Shown: positions 36,964 through 47,792 of the stretch, piece by piece | Numbering within the stretch: the stretch's first letter is position 1 | Layout of the letters: every line of letters starts with the position of its first letter | Position numbers and translations under genes: made by a program | Assembly (NCBI GenBank): GCA_013054445.1 | Contig: JAAMPI010000108.1 | Location: 1 to 64,000, forward strand | DNA: 64,000 bases | Source: Cudoniella acicularis | Taxonomy: Eukaryota; Ascomycota; Leotiomycetes; Helotiales; Helotiaceae | Reading direction: 5' to 3' | Notes under the pieces: generated by a model | Told to the model about the DNA's origin: nothing | Databases searched by the model: none | What the model saw: the letters and a program-made list of their open reading frames with translations, nothing else

Positions 36964-38787
36964 TTTACCCCCTCCCACCAAACAACCATGTCTCTCCCCA
37001 AAGAAGAAACCAGCGAACATTTAGACCAAAAATGGTGGAAAGAAGCCACAATCTACGAAATCTACCCCGCCAGCTTCAAAGACTCCAACGCAGATGGAAT
37101 CGGCGACATCCCGGGAATCATTTCTAAACTTGACTACCTGCACGATCTTGGCGTGGATGTAATACACATCTGTCCGCATTACCAAAGCCCGCAAGTTGAT
37201 ATGGGCTATGATATTTCTGACTATGAGAAGATACACGCCCCTTATGGCACGGTAGAAGATGTGCAGTCTCTAATCGATGGCGCGCATGCAAAAGAGATGA
37301 AGATAATTTTCGATCTGGTCATAAACCACTCTTCCAACCTCCACCCCTGGTTCCTGGCCTCGCGGTCTTCAAAAGAAAAAGACAACGAGAAAAGGGACTG
37401 GTATTTCTGGCTTCCCCCCAAAATCGATGAGCAAGGAAACAGACACCCACCCAACAACTGGCGCAGCCATTTCAGTGTGCCGGCTTGGACGTGGGACGAG
37501 ACGAGACAGGAGTACTACCTCCATGTCTACGCGCCCGAGATGCCCGACCTAAACTGGGAGAACGAAGAAACTCGAAATGCAATTTATAACAGTTCTATGA
37601 TTTTTTGGCTAGACAGAGGTATTGATGGCTTTAGAATCGATACTGTGAATAAGTACTCAAAAGACATTTCCTTTCCTGACGCCAAGGTCACAGAACCGGG
37701 TGAGGAAACTCAGCCAGCGGCGAAGCATTATAATCATGGTCCTCGCATCCATGAGTTCTTGGGGGAAATGAAAGGAATTTTCCAGAGGTACGGTGCGATG
37801 ACTGTTGGCGAGCTCTCGCATTTACCGCGTTCCGAGAAAAGTGTATTAGAGTTCGTGTCTGCGGATTCGGGACCTCTGGATATGGTTTTCAATCTCAATA
37901 TAGGGAGTTTAGGACGGGGCGGTTCAAAGGGTCAGAAAAACGAGCTGGCACCACCACCACCATTCGAAGTTGAGCTCTTTGTGAAGGAGATGTCTCGCTG
38001 GCAAGATTTCGTCAGCAATAATCCAGACGCATGGATAACGCTCTATTTAGAGAATCACGATTCTCCGCGCTCAATTTCGCGTTTTGGCGCTACCCCTGAC
38101 TCTTCTCTCGATATACAATTTCGAAGCGGGAAAATGCTTGCAATGGCATTGGCAACGTTGACGGGGACGCTGTTTTTGTATCAGGGGCAGGAAATAGGAA
38201 TGAGTAATGTGCCACGGTTGTGGCCTCCTGAAGAACTGAAAGATATCCGCTCGAAAAATTTATATGAGTTGGCAAAAGAACGGTGTAAAGGGGATGAGCA
38301 GTGTTTGGAAAAGGCGGTAGATGCGTTGTGGGAGACGGCGAGGGATCATGCGAGGTTGCCGATGCAGTGGGATGGTGAGCATGGGCCGAATTCGGGGTTT
38401 ACCTCTGAAGGCGTGGTGCCGTGGATGCGTGTGAATGATGATTGGGAAGAAAAGAACGTAAAAAATCAGAAAGAAGATCAAGATAGTTTGTTGGAATTTT
38501 GGAAACTGATGATAAAGTTAAGAAGGGAGTATAAAAATTTGTTTATTTACGGCGGATATGAGCTTGTCGAGACGGACGAGAAAGAAGTGTTTGTGTTTTT
38601 TAAGATTGGGGAACGGTTGAAGTCACTTACGGTGGTCAATATGTCTAGCGAAGAGAAGAGGTGGCAGGGTGCGAAGTCAACTTTGGGAGAAAATTACGAG
38701 CTGTTGATTAGAAATGTGGAGAGCGCGCGCCTTGAGGATGATGTTTTAGTTGCTTGGGAAGGGAGAGTGTATTTGAAGAGATTCTAG
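36874..38787 (+). CDS. GH13 alpha-glucosidase (maltase) with an N-terminal membrane anchor
   Basis: Hydrolyses alpha-1,4-linked glucose from maltose or short oligosaccharides. It is a single exon of 637 residues. The catalytic triad is visible: Asp256 in GFRIDTVN (nucleophile), Glu313 in VGELS (acid/base) and Asp396 in ENHDSPRS (transition-state stabiliser). IYEIYPASFKDSNADGIGD and FDLVINHSS are the first conserved GH13 regions. Fungal maltases of this type usually start close to the WWKEATIYE segment and are cytosolic. Here 38 extra residues precede MSLPKEE, with a hydrophobic stretch at about residues 7-24 that could be a signal anchor. If Met39 is used (ATG at 36988), the protein would be cytosolic. 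The upstream duplication makes start choice unclear. No lesion is seen. Confidence 0.88.
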   Translation: MRKTRTLLALGTVAITIPLYLFFTSKYSPSFTPSHQTTMSLPKEETSEHLDQKWWKEATIYEIYPASFKDSNADGIGDIPGIISKLDYLHDLGVDVIHICPHYQSPQVDMGYDISDYEKIHAPYGTVEDVQSLIDGAHAKEMKIIFDLVINHSSNLHPWFLASRSSKEKDNEKRDWYFWLPPKIDEQGNRHPPNNWRSHFSVPAWTWDETRQEYYLHVYAPEMPDLNWENEETRNAIYNSSMIFWLDRGIDGFRIDTVNKYSKDISFPDAKVTEPGEETQPAAKHYNHGPRIHEFLGEMKGIFQRYGAMTVGELSHLPRSEKSVLEFVSADSGPLDMVFNLNIGSLGRGGSKGQKNELAPPPPFEVELFVKEMSRWQDFVSNNPDAWITLYLENHDSPRSISRFGATPDSSLDIQFRSGKMLAMALATLTGTLFLYQGQEIGMSNVPRLWPPEELKDIRSKNLYELAKERCKGDEQCLEKAVDALWETARDHARLPMQWDGEHGPNSGFTSEGVVPWMRVNDDWEEKNVKNQKEDQDSLLEFWKLMIKLRREYKNLFIYGGYELVETDEKEVFVFFKIGERLKSLTVVNMSSEEKRWQGAKSTLGENYELLIRNVESARLEDDVLVAWEGRVYLKRF

Positions 38788-39922
38788 TATCAGTTTAGTG
38801 ATGAAGAAGCGTAACTTATTTTTATTGCTCTTTAGTACATATCATATTTCATGGTATACCTCTCCTTTTTCTATGCCACACACTATAGGTTGGCTTCTTA
38901 ACGAGATCGTACTGTAAAAAAAAAACTTTAAGAATAATTAAATAACCACTAGTAAATACACTAAAAAAAAACTTCCGCAGAAGATCAGGAGATTGATAAA
39001 ACAAATTGAAATCTTTCTTCTTCTACTTTAGCTTGCTTCCAAGGCGTTTAAATTTTGAAGTGTTTTGGGGCAGATTCACGTGATTGGACCACTTATAATG
39101 CGTGGGATACTTAACTTGTGGGCCAAGCTCACCCCGAAAAGTTACCTAGGTATGTTTCCACCCCGATAATTAAAAATAACACTTCCTACGAGAACTAAAT
39201 AAGAACACTTGTAAATAGGGTTTCACGTGATCGGAATAACAATCGACGTTTTCAGGTTCCGCTTTCCAGGTTCTCCCCTTTCCTCGGCCCTCCACACCTG
39301 AGCACATGTACAGTATACGAGCATTTCTTACAAATAAAACGGCTAGGCCTTGCTACCACCATGGAAGGCTTGCGATTATGACGGAGGGGCAGTCCCTCGA
39401 AACAATCAAATCAGGCCATCGCCTCACCGACGTATAATGACTCGGCAACCTACACCCTCACCGAGCCCAGATCAAACCAATCAACTTGGTCAAATCAAGG
39501 CACCGCCCCAGTCGCCTCACAAATATCTCATCGCTCCCTGTACACCGAAAGATATCCTGGCGTCGCCTATCTAGTGGGAGTCCATCTTAATACCACGAGT
39601 TGAGTTCTATATATTTTCATGTCTACCTCCCACTACGCTCCCACGTATGCTCGTCCGACGTAACCATACACCAGCGACGTGGTATGTCAAACGCTCACAA
39701 CCTCAAAGTCCCGAATTTGTGGTGTTTAATATTGGTTCTAATTTTCTTGTAAGTTATCTGAATTTTACGACGCTTTCATCAATATTCCTGGGTATGTAAC
39801 TATTGCGCGAAGCTGGTTTTGTTCCGTTTAAGATTGAGAGCACCTCTCCCCACCTATTTGTTGGTGTTTGTTTGAACTGAGATCAACCCCCCTTTCCCCC
39901 CAATTACTGTTGCCTTGAAACA
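38788..39922. other. Intergenic region
   Basis: No gene is visible. It has A-runs at 38917 and 38964 and two CACGTGAT sites (near 39079 and 39226). The last 250 bp probably were the promoter of the regulator relic. Confidence 0.5.
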
Positions 39923-42900
39923 ATGGCTGAGTCTACAACATGACCATCTTATTCTGAGGGGCTTGAATATGTCCGAGACATTAAGTTTGGTGAAACCATA
40001 TCCACGGACACAGAAGCAAATTCTCTCGGCTTTTTGGGAACGCAGGATTTTGATTTTGCTGCTTATTATGGAGACGATCAGTATAGTATCCAGAATCGGC
40101 TTTCGGCACCTGGCACACAAACCGAGTCCGATACAACGCAATCACAAAATATGATTGACGGTGATGGGTTAATACCAACAAGCTCCACGCAAAAGGGAGA
40201 GGATTATATTTGCCAAAGCAAGGCGACTTCATAGGGAGCGCTCGACAACAACTTTTTTCCCTTGGACGCTACTGATTCAGCGTTGACGGTATGAGTTGCC
40301 GATATACCAGAATCCCTCCACTCTACTTCCTTTCTTGCGGGAACCGCGATTCCTAGAAGAGAAGACACTCTTCCTTATGTCGGATCAATCCCAACCGGCG
40401 GACTTCGGGACAGTAAGGACGAAGTAGACTGGCTGTCTTCTGTCGAATTCGGAACCTTCCCGGGGAATGTTTCATTAGCGAATACACCCCCTTAGTCACC
40501 GCTTCAAACCATGCCCACCCAACCCATGGGAATGGAATTGCAAAACGAGGATGGAATCCCAAATCTAGTTGCATTCTCAAGCTCAACTACAACGCAAGTC
40601 TCCAAAAGCCGCGGATCAGAGGTGTCATCCGCCGAATGCTTTGATCGCCTTACCAGCGAAGCCTTTGGTCAGGACATTGACTCTACACAATCAAACATCC
40701 AAGAAGATACCCAGAAAACTCAAAATTACACTTTTTGCAACACCCAAAAGCCAATCGAAGGGATTGATTGCTTTCCGGACACACTAGATTTCAACGCATC
40801 GGATGCATACGAGAGCAACATTGATTTCGAATTGGGAGACATGACCAGTGTTTCTTTAGGACACACTGCTCCAGATCCTTTTCAAGCAGGCTACACGTGG
40901 AACGAACCGGTCAGTTTCATGGGTGCCCCCCTTTCTCCCAACACCTATCTCGGAACCGGATCCTACTCCACCCTGTCAACAGCGATGTCTACTACTGCGC
41001 ACGCTCGGCTCTGCCTCGAAGCCATCGTTTTGACGAGGCTCTCGCGATGTCCTACACCCAGAGTGTCCTGTCGACCGGAAGTGGATTGACGTACACCCAA
41101 AGCACCGATGTCCCAGAAGGAGGCTATAATGGTCACACTAACTCAAACTTCCCAAGTTTGTTTGCTTCTCCAGCCTCTCGATCTGCTGAGGCTCTCCAAG
41201 AGAAAGGTCCTGGTTTAAGCCAAGAATATGAACCGCAGCACCAGCATCAGCCTCCTGCATCGGGATGGCTTCAATGGAAGCCGAAGCCAGAAAAGAAAAT
41301 ACGACAGCGTGCATGCTTTGATACCGAAAAGAAGTTAAAGGTTGCATCAACTCGGAAGAAAGGGGCTTGTGTTTCATGTAAAGCTCGGAAGGTTACGGTA
41401 AGCTAGTAACCACGCATGGCTTCTGCAGTAGCTAATTCTTCTTGCGTCTTAGTGCGAGTCAGTACCTGAACAGGATTATTGCATGAACTGCATCAAAAAG
41501 GCCGGAGAATCTATCACGGCGTGCAATATATGCGTACGACAGCAGCTGAAGGAGAATCGCTTCAAGGTCGAAGGTAATATACACCCATATGACATCTTTC
41601 ATCAAACCATTGCCTGACAGCTGCAGACTTTTACTATTGCGAATTTCGCCAGAGAGGATTGCTCGAGTACGCCAAGTACTATGAAGCCCACAAAGCCAAC
41701 CAAACCAGATCCATGATTGCCATTTCTCATGGCCCCAGATTTGGCAAATTGCAAACTCTGAATGTTGAAGTACAAATTTACCCTGGCAATGACATGCCCA
41801 ATATATTTTTCAAAGCCGGTCGCGAGGGCGACTCCAAATCTCAGCTGTACACGACCAAACATTACATGATTGTTGATAGCTCATTGCCAACGGTCCAACA
41901 ACTCGACTTATGGGGGAGAGAAATGGTCAATGCAAAATGCAAAATGGATCCTCACACTTTACAAAGCGCAATCGACATGGCGCTCATGCGCTACTGCGAT
42001 ATCAACCCGAACCGCCGCATTGTAAGGCTCCAACCGACCCAAGAAAACGGGCAACAATACTAACAAGCCATATCCAGGCACAAATCTTCGATTCCACCAT
42101 GCGGATTGTAAGTCTCAGCGCCTGTCTAGCCCGACCCCCGTCAACTTCGAAGAGAGCATGCACAGAATGGAGGATCGTTCAAGGGCCTGGTCCTCTCAAG
42201 AACGAGAGCGAGGCGTTGATGTGTCTGACGAGGTATACGCCCAAGTAGTGATCATCGCCCTGACAGGAATCGAAGAAGCAGAAGAATTCGTGCTCGGGAG
42301 TCTGGACCAGTTTCGTAACGAGATGAAAATTGGCAAGCTCGAATGGGTCGCTGTGGGTATCTGCTTGATGCGTCTCTTACTCGTCTACAGAGATCTTGCT
42401 CTGCGCTACGCAAATGGAAGGAAGCTAGTTGGAAGTAAGTCCCCCATTCCTATTCCTTAGACCACTGAAGCTTCCCCCACCTCTCCCTACTTAACGCTAC
42501 TTAAACATTTCATTGATAACTTTCACAGGTAATGTCGATTCCCGCGCCACGCGAGCGATGCTAATGTACGATACCCTAACCGCCGTCTACGGGGCCACTT
42601 TCCACAAAACGCACTCGCCTCTCGCCAAATGACCCTCGAGGGCCATCGCGAAGTACTTTACGATGATTCCACTTTCCTGAAATCCATGCAAAGTCTCCAG
42701 TTTCATTTTATACGTTTCTGTAGGTCAACTCGCTTTCAAAATCAAAATGCGTCCGTAGTCTTGATAGGTCAGGTTCTAATTGATGGTCAGGCAATGGCAC
42801 GGAATTCGAGCTCGAGGATGCCACCTTCCAGAAGCTGGTCGCGATGCCTTTGACACAGGTGCTAAAGAAGACGCAGAAGAAGAAATCAAATCAAGTCGCG

Positions 42901-42948
42901 GGTACAAGTGCGTCTGAGTTGAAAAGAGGAGAAGACGGGATTGTTTGA
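39923..42948 (+). pseudogene. Zn2Cys6-like fungal transcription factor, broken
   Basis: From ATG 39923 one frame can be followed for almost 1.1 kb but is cut by TGA at 39941, TAG at 40232, TGA at 40292 and TAG at 40493. The intervening text is acidic and rich in Ser, Thr and Gln, like an activation domain. A frameshift lies at about 41010-41030. The Cys-rich region KGACVSCKARKV (41360-41397) is split by an intron (GTAAGC...CTTAG) and continues with CESVPEQDYCMNCIKK and ACNICVRQQ. The body follows after a second intron: FFKAGREGDSKSQLYTTKHYMI, SLPTVQQLDLWGREM. Frame changes are visible near 42044 and 42626. The C-terminus FELEDATFQKLV ends at 42948. Each stop is one C-to-T or G-to-A step from a sense codon. 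The decay is too extensive for a working protein. Confidence 0.8.
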
Positions 42949-43047
42949 ATATAAATATATATATTAAGGGGATTTAGGATTAAAATCAGATAATAGGTAT
43001 ATGAGTAAATGAATACTACAATTAAGAATAAAGTAGAATGTACTTGG

Positions 43048-44170
43048 TTAGCTATCTACCTCCTCCTTCTTACTCCCCGTCTCCCTCATCACATCCGCAA
43101 TCTCCAAAGGCTTCCTCGTCCACGACCCCAAAGCAGCCAGCACACCTAACCCCGCAACCCCCGTACAAACCCACATAGTCTCCTGAAACGCATCCGCATA
43201 CGCTTCCCTCACCTTCTGCAACTGAATCGGCGTCATACTATGCGCTGAGGTTTGGAGAGTAGCGAGTTGTGACGAAGAAACGATACCGTTCAAAGAGCGA
43301 GATTGGCAGGCGGAGAGAATGGCGGTTGAGGCTGCGATGCCTATGCTGCCGCCTAGGACGCGGACTTGGGCTATTATGCCTTGTGCTACTGCTGTTTTGG
43401 GGGAGGGGTTTGTTAGTTTTTTGTTTTGAGGTTTGGGAATTGGGGATAAAAGGGAGAAAGGGGAAAACGGAAAAGAAAGAGAAAACTAACTCCTATCCTG
43501 CGCCTCACACTCCATAGTAGCCCCTAAACTAACCGTCGAAACCATAACCCCAAACCCCAACCCCACAAAAACCTGAAAACCATACATCTTCCCTTCAACC
43601 CCGACTCCATTCCCCAGCGTAGAAAGCGTCGCCGTCCCAACAACCGTAAATAAACTCCCAATCAACAACGTCGCAAAAATATTATTCTTTTTCGAATTCA
43701 AGAAAGCGGCGAGACCGCTAGCGATAGCTACAGATCCAATCATCGGCAAAAGAGAAATACCTGCTATGAGTTGCGATTTTAGATTCACGACTTGGAGACG
43801 TAAAGGCAGGTTGAAGATGAGCGCGAAATAAGGGAAGCCGCCGAGGAGGGTGGTGAGTACGTAAGAGGTGTAGAGACGTCGTTTTAGCAAGCGGAGGGGA
43901 AACATCGTTGCAATTTTTGCCGAGGGAAAAAGGATGGATTTCGAGATTAGAAATTCCCACATAAAAAGAAGAGCAGCGCATGTTAAGCCCAGAAGTAGGG
44001 GAGCAAGGAAGAGCGCACTGGTCCAAGAGTTGGGGTGTAGACCGGCGGATTGGAAGGAGAAGACGAAGAGGACTGAGGCGGCGATGACGAGGGTTGCGCC
44101 GAGGAAGTCGAGTTGTTTGATGGAGCGACGGGGGGCGTGGAAAATTGGAGAATAGGATAGATGGGGTAAT
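43048..44170 (-). pseudogene. 5'-truncated MFS drug/metabolite transporter (DHA2-like)
   Basis: Only the C-terminal half of a 14-helix major facilitator is present. It begins around RRSIKQLDFLGATLVIAA (about 44130), which in relatives follows the sixth helix and the central loop. It then runs through seven or so hydrophobic segments, an ATMECEAQDR stretch, a GTTAGT...CAG intron (43490-43392), the AQGIIAQVRVLGGSIG motif and a normal hydrophilic C-terminus at 43048. The frame is clean. No N-terminal half is seen between 44170 and 44509, where an unrelated MFS gene ends. This looks like a gene that lost its 5' half by deletion. An ATG at 43962 could start a short membrane protein, but without the first helices it would not transport. 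Confidence 0.72.
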
Positions 44171-44509
44171 TACGTAGGATCATAGGAATAAAACGAGGAC
44201 TTTTGAGAGAATATATGTGAATGATACAGTGATATAGTAGTAGTGATGTGACTCTTGTCAATTCGAAGATAAGAGTTTGCTCTTTGAAAATCAGCGGAAA
44301 GGTAGATCCGCATCAAACGTATTATTTATTCATGAAACAGAAAACAGGAAAATAGAAAGATAAGTAAGTATCATCCATCCATATATCGTCACAGCGCAGC
44401 GCAGCTGGCTGGCTAATTCCCACCCACCGACCAAAACCCAGGTATATCTCAACTCCGTCTTAACCCAACCCCGACCATTCCAGGTCACACTAACTCATGT
44501 CATCAATGA

Positions 44510-46330
44510 TCAACCCTCTAAGAAACTCTCCGCACTCTTCCACTTCTGCATCTGCACCGCCATCTCCGCTCCCTCCCTCCGCTCCCTCCTCAAGACTCTT
44601 CCATCCACCTTCCCCAACTTTTCCCCAAACACCCACAACGCCGCGCACGCACTGCTCCCCATAACCATTACTACCACCGCAAGCGCAATACTTGTCTCTT
44701 TCAAACCATCCAACATCCCACCGCCACTGGGAACCCAAAGCGGCATACCGATGACGAAAATCCCACTGAAAATATCCTGTAGAACCCTGTGGCCATTTTC
44801 AAGAACGTCGCTTTCGTCGCTGTTGGCGGCCGCGGCTTTCAGCTGTGAGACACCGGCGTAGTTGAGGAGGATGGCACCGGAGACGAGGAGCCCGAAGACG
44901 ACGGAGACAATGCGTTCACTGAGATCTTGGCCTTGCGCGTAGAAGGCATTGATTACGCCCGATTGCTTGGTGACTGGGCGGAGTGTACCATCAGTGTAGA
45001 GGCCGAAGGCAAGGATGCCGATGAAACCGATGAGAAGTCCGGGGATGCCGACGGCGAGGTAGCGCGATGAGGAGGTGTTGTTTCGGGAGACGAGGTGCGA
45101 GATGAGGGCGCCTTTGGCGTAGGTAAGGAGGGAGGCAATTAGAGGGACGGTGAACATGAGGCCGATGGCTGTGGGGAAAGCCATGATGGGCTGTGGTGAG
45201 AAAAGTTCAGAGAGTATGTTGGCAACTCCGTAAGCGGTGGCCATCAGGGGTGCAGTCAGAAGGAAAGTAAGAACCGTGCTGGGTGCGATGAGAGCACGAA
45301 GAGGGAGGAGAGCGCGTGAAATGGAGAATTTAGCCGTGCTGTTGGAATTGGTAAGGCGGAGAGAATGAACATAAGACTTGAAGCCTGAGACAGAGGACTG
45401 GGTAGTGATGGTGGTTTGGAAGTGTGATGAACCAACGCTCTGTCCAGAGAATGTGTCGCGATAGTATGTAGTCTCTGGTGTGATGAGTCCGAGGAATACG
45501 ATAGAGAATGCTTGAATAACGTTGACAATCATGATCTCGTTCCGGAAAGTTTCCAGTCTCTGGGAGGCAATGCCACCGACCATGGGCGATCCCCAAGTGA
45601 AGAAGATGTTTGTGATGTTGTAGATAGTGATGCGGCTGTTTCTTTCATGTGCCTGAAGTGGTGTTAGCAGAAAAATAAAATAGGTGGGAAAATGTATTTA
45701 CAAAATACATGTCCTTCACGGACAATAACACTAGTGACTCAAAAGATCCCCAAGCAATACCCTGAAATAACCTCGACACCATGAATTGGCCATAACTCCC
45801 GAAGACGTGCATGTTCCACACCGCTGCGAGCAACATGACCACCGAGCTAACCAAATAAATAGCCCTCTTGCCCCAAATTTGCGATAACACAACGCTTTTC
45901 ATGCCCGCCAATCCCCCAAATATCAATGGAAGTCCAGTTAGGGCCGTGATAGACATATATGAGACATTAAATTCGGTGGCAAGTACACTGCCTACGGTAA
46001 CAAGTATTGTTTTCAGCATGCCAACAACGGCGGTTCCAAGAAGCAACGATCCAAAGGCGAGTTCCTTCTTCCATTGTGGCCAGTTCTAATTTTAAGTTAG
46101 CAGTGAAAGTGTCGGACGAACATGAGATAGCCTACTAATGGGTCCCGTGGAGAATCACTCGGCTGAGGATCCAGTTCTACACCAGCGTTCTTCCCAGTTC
46201 CAAATTTTCGCATCGGCCGCCGAGCAGCAGGTCGCCTGTCGTCCATATTCATACTGTCTCTTGAGGTTGTCGACACTACTGATATATTCTTGGTGTGACT
46301 TCTCTTTGGTTCTTGTGGTTGCGAATCCAT
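44510..46330 (-). CDS. Major facilitator superfamily transporter
   Basis: Proton-coupled membrane transporter of unknown substrate in the fungal MFS (drug-H+ antiporter-like) group. Three exons (46330-46136, 46085-45702, about 45652-44510) join in frame and give 573 residues. The first 65 residues are hydrophilic, with a DPLNWPQWKKELAF junction across intron 1, which is typical just before helix 1. Helices follow in two sets. The loop motif MVSRLFQGIAWGSFESL and YNITNIFFTWGSPMVGG lie in helices 4 and 5. A long hydrophilic loop (about residues 245-300) separates the two halves. The C-terminal tail is charged. No lesion is seen. It is unrelated in sequence to the truncated transporter just downstream. 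Confidence 0.85.
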
Positions 46331-47792
46331 ATTGCCCTCGTTCTTCCAATCCTACACGACCCAAGTCAATTTTCTTTCTTTCGCTCCAATCCGTTATGGT
46401 ATCCAACACACAGCAGCAACAAGTATTAAAAATAATAAGGCACAGAAGGGTATCTCGGTATCAAACCAATAATAAACGTCACTGAACTAGCAGTGAAAGA
46501 AGAGAATCAGGAGATGAATGAACGATGGAAGGGGCAAAGAAGCAGAGAATGGTGTTCGAATGCGATGTCAAATCCAAACGCATGAAATGAGGTACGTGAA
46601 ATGAGACCAGAGATATATCAGATGTTCCTCGGCTGTTGCACCGCATTAACTAACGATGGGATCCCCATGTACCGGCGTCAAAATCACCCGTACCAGACGG
46701 CCTAAGAGAAACGAATTATGCAGATACACGGTCAGGACCAAGTGCCTTTACTTTCGTCAGCAATCAACAATCGGATGACGGCTACAGTGGTAGATCTCAG
46801 AAACTCGATCGAACCAGTGTCGCTGCGTAATGAAAAGGAAGCATAAACCTAGAAGTCTTGAGGTCGTCTCGTCCGATGATCTCGATCTGTGCGTTCGCGA
46901 GGGTGGGCTTCAGAATGTCTTATTTAGGAATTCCGTCCCAGCTTAGGGAGACGCGACCAATCGCAAGTCGAGAATAAATGCTTATTTCGCCGATGCATGA
47001 CGAAGCTGAACATTCTTGAAACACATTGAGACCTGGAGTGAGGAGAGCGAAGTTTCAGCATCCCTGTTGCCTATAATACCAAGGGACAGAAGACTCTGGA
47101 GGCAAAATAAAAGATGACACTCTGCCGGTTGCAGTGGATAAAAACTCGACTTCTGATTTCTCATTGGGCTTTGGTAAGTGAATTAAGGCCACAACTCTTG
47201 AGGCTGTCTCGAGAAAAGGAGATTTCCGAAAAGTATTAGAGTCACGTGCATGCGCCAATCACGTGGACATTGTTGGGACTGGGACCAATGCTTCATCGAG
47301 TTGTGACGTACTACAGTTAAAATAAGTCGATGAAATTGCATTAAATTTATAATAAAGCATGAAATATTGGCCATACCGAAGTAGGAGGTGTTTCAAGAAA
47401 CAAAAAAATGACTAACCTGGAATTGATGTCCACATATACCTACCTCTACAAAGTCGGGTTTTGAACAGAAACAGGTGCTGAGAAGATCGCGGCAATCTCA
47501 TTCCCGTTTGGGTTCTCCTCAGAACCACCTCCCCGAGGCCACTGATCAAAAGATAGCAGTTCCGTGGACGATTATTCCTTCTCGAGAATGTCGAGGGATC
47601 GAAAATAGCGTGCGTTTGAAAATAGGGTGCGTTCGAGAAATAAGTATAAAAGAGTCGGCGTAGAACTACGCCCACATTTTGTTTCTTCAATACAAAGGGC
47701 AACCAAATCCTGGCGTGAGACTATCCCACTGGCTGTTAAGTCTTCGGCCGTGTGATGAAACCCCTTTTCGTCAAAATAATGCCTCGAGAATG
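46331..47792. promoter_or_regulatory. Upstream region of the MFS gene
   Basis: No gene is visible. Two CACGTG cores lie close together near 47243 and 47259, separated by a CATGCGCC stretch. Short open frames show no domain. Confidence 0.45.
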
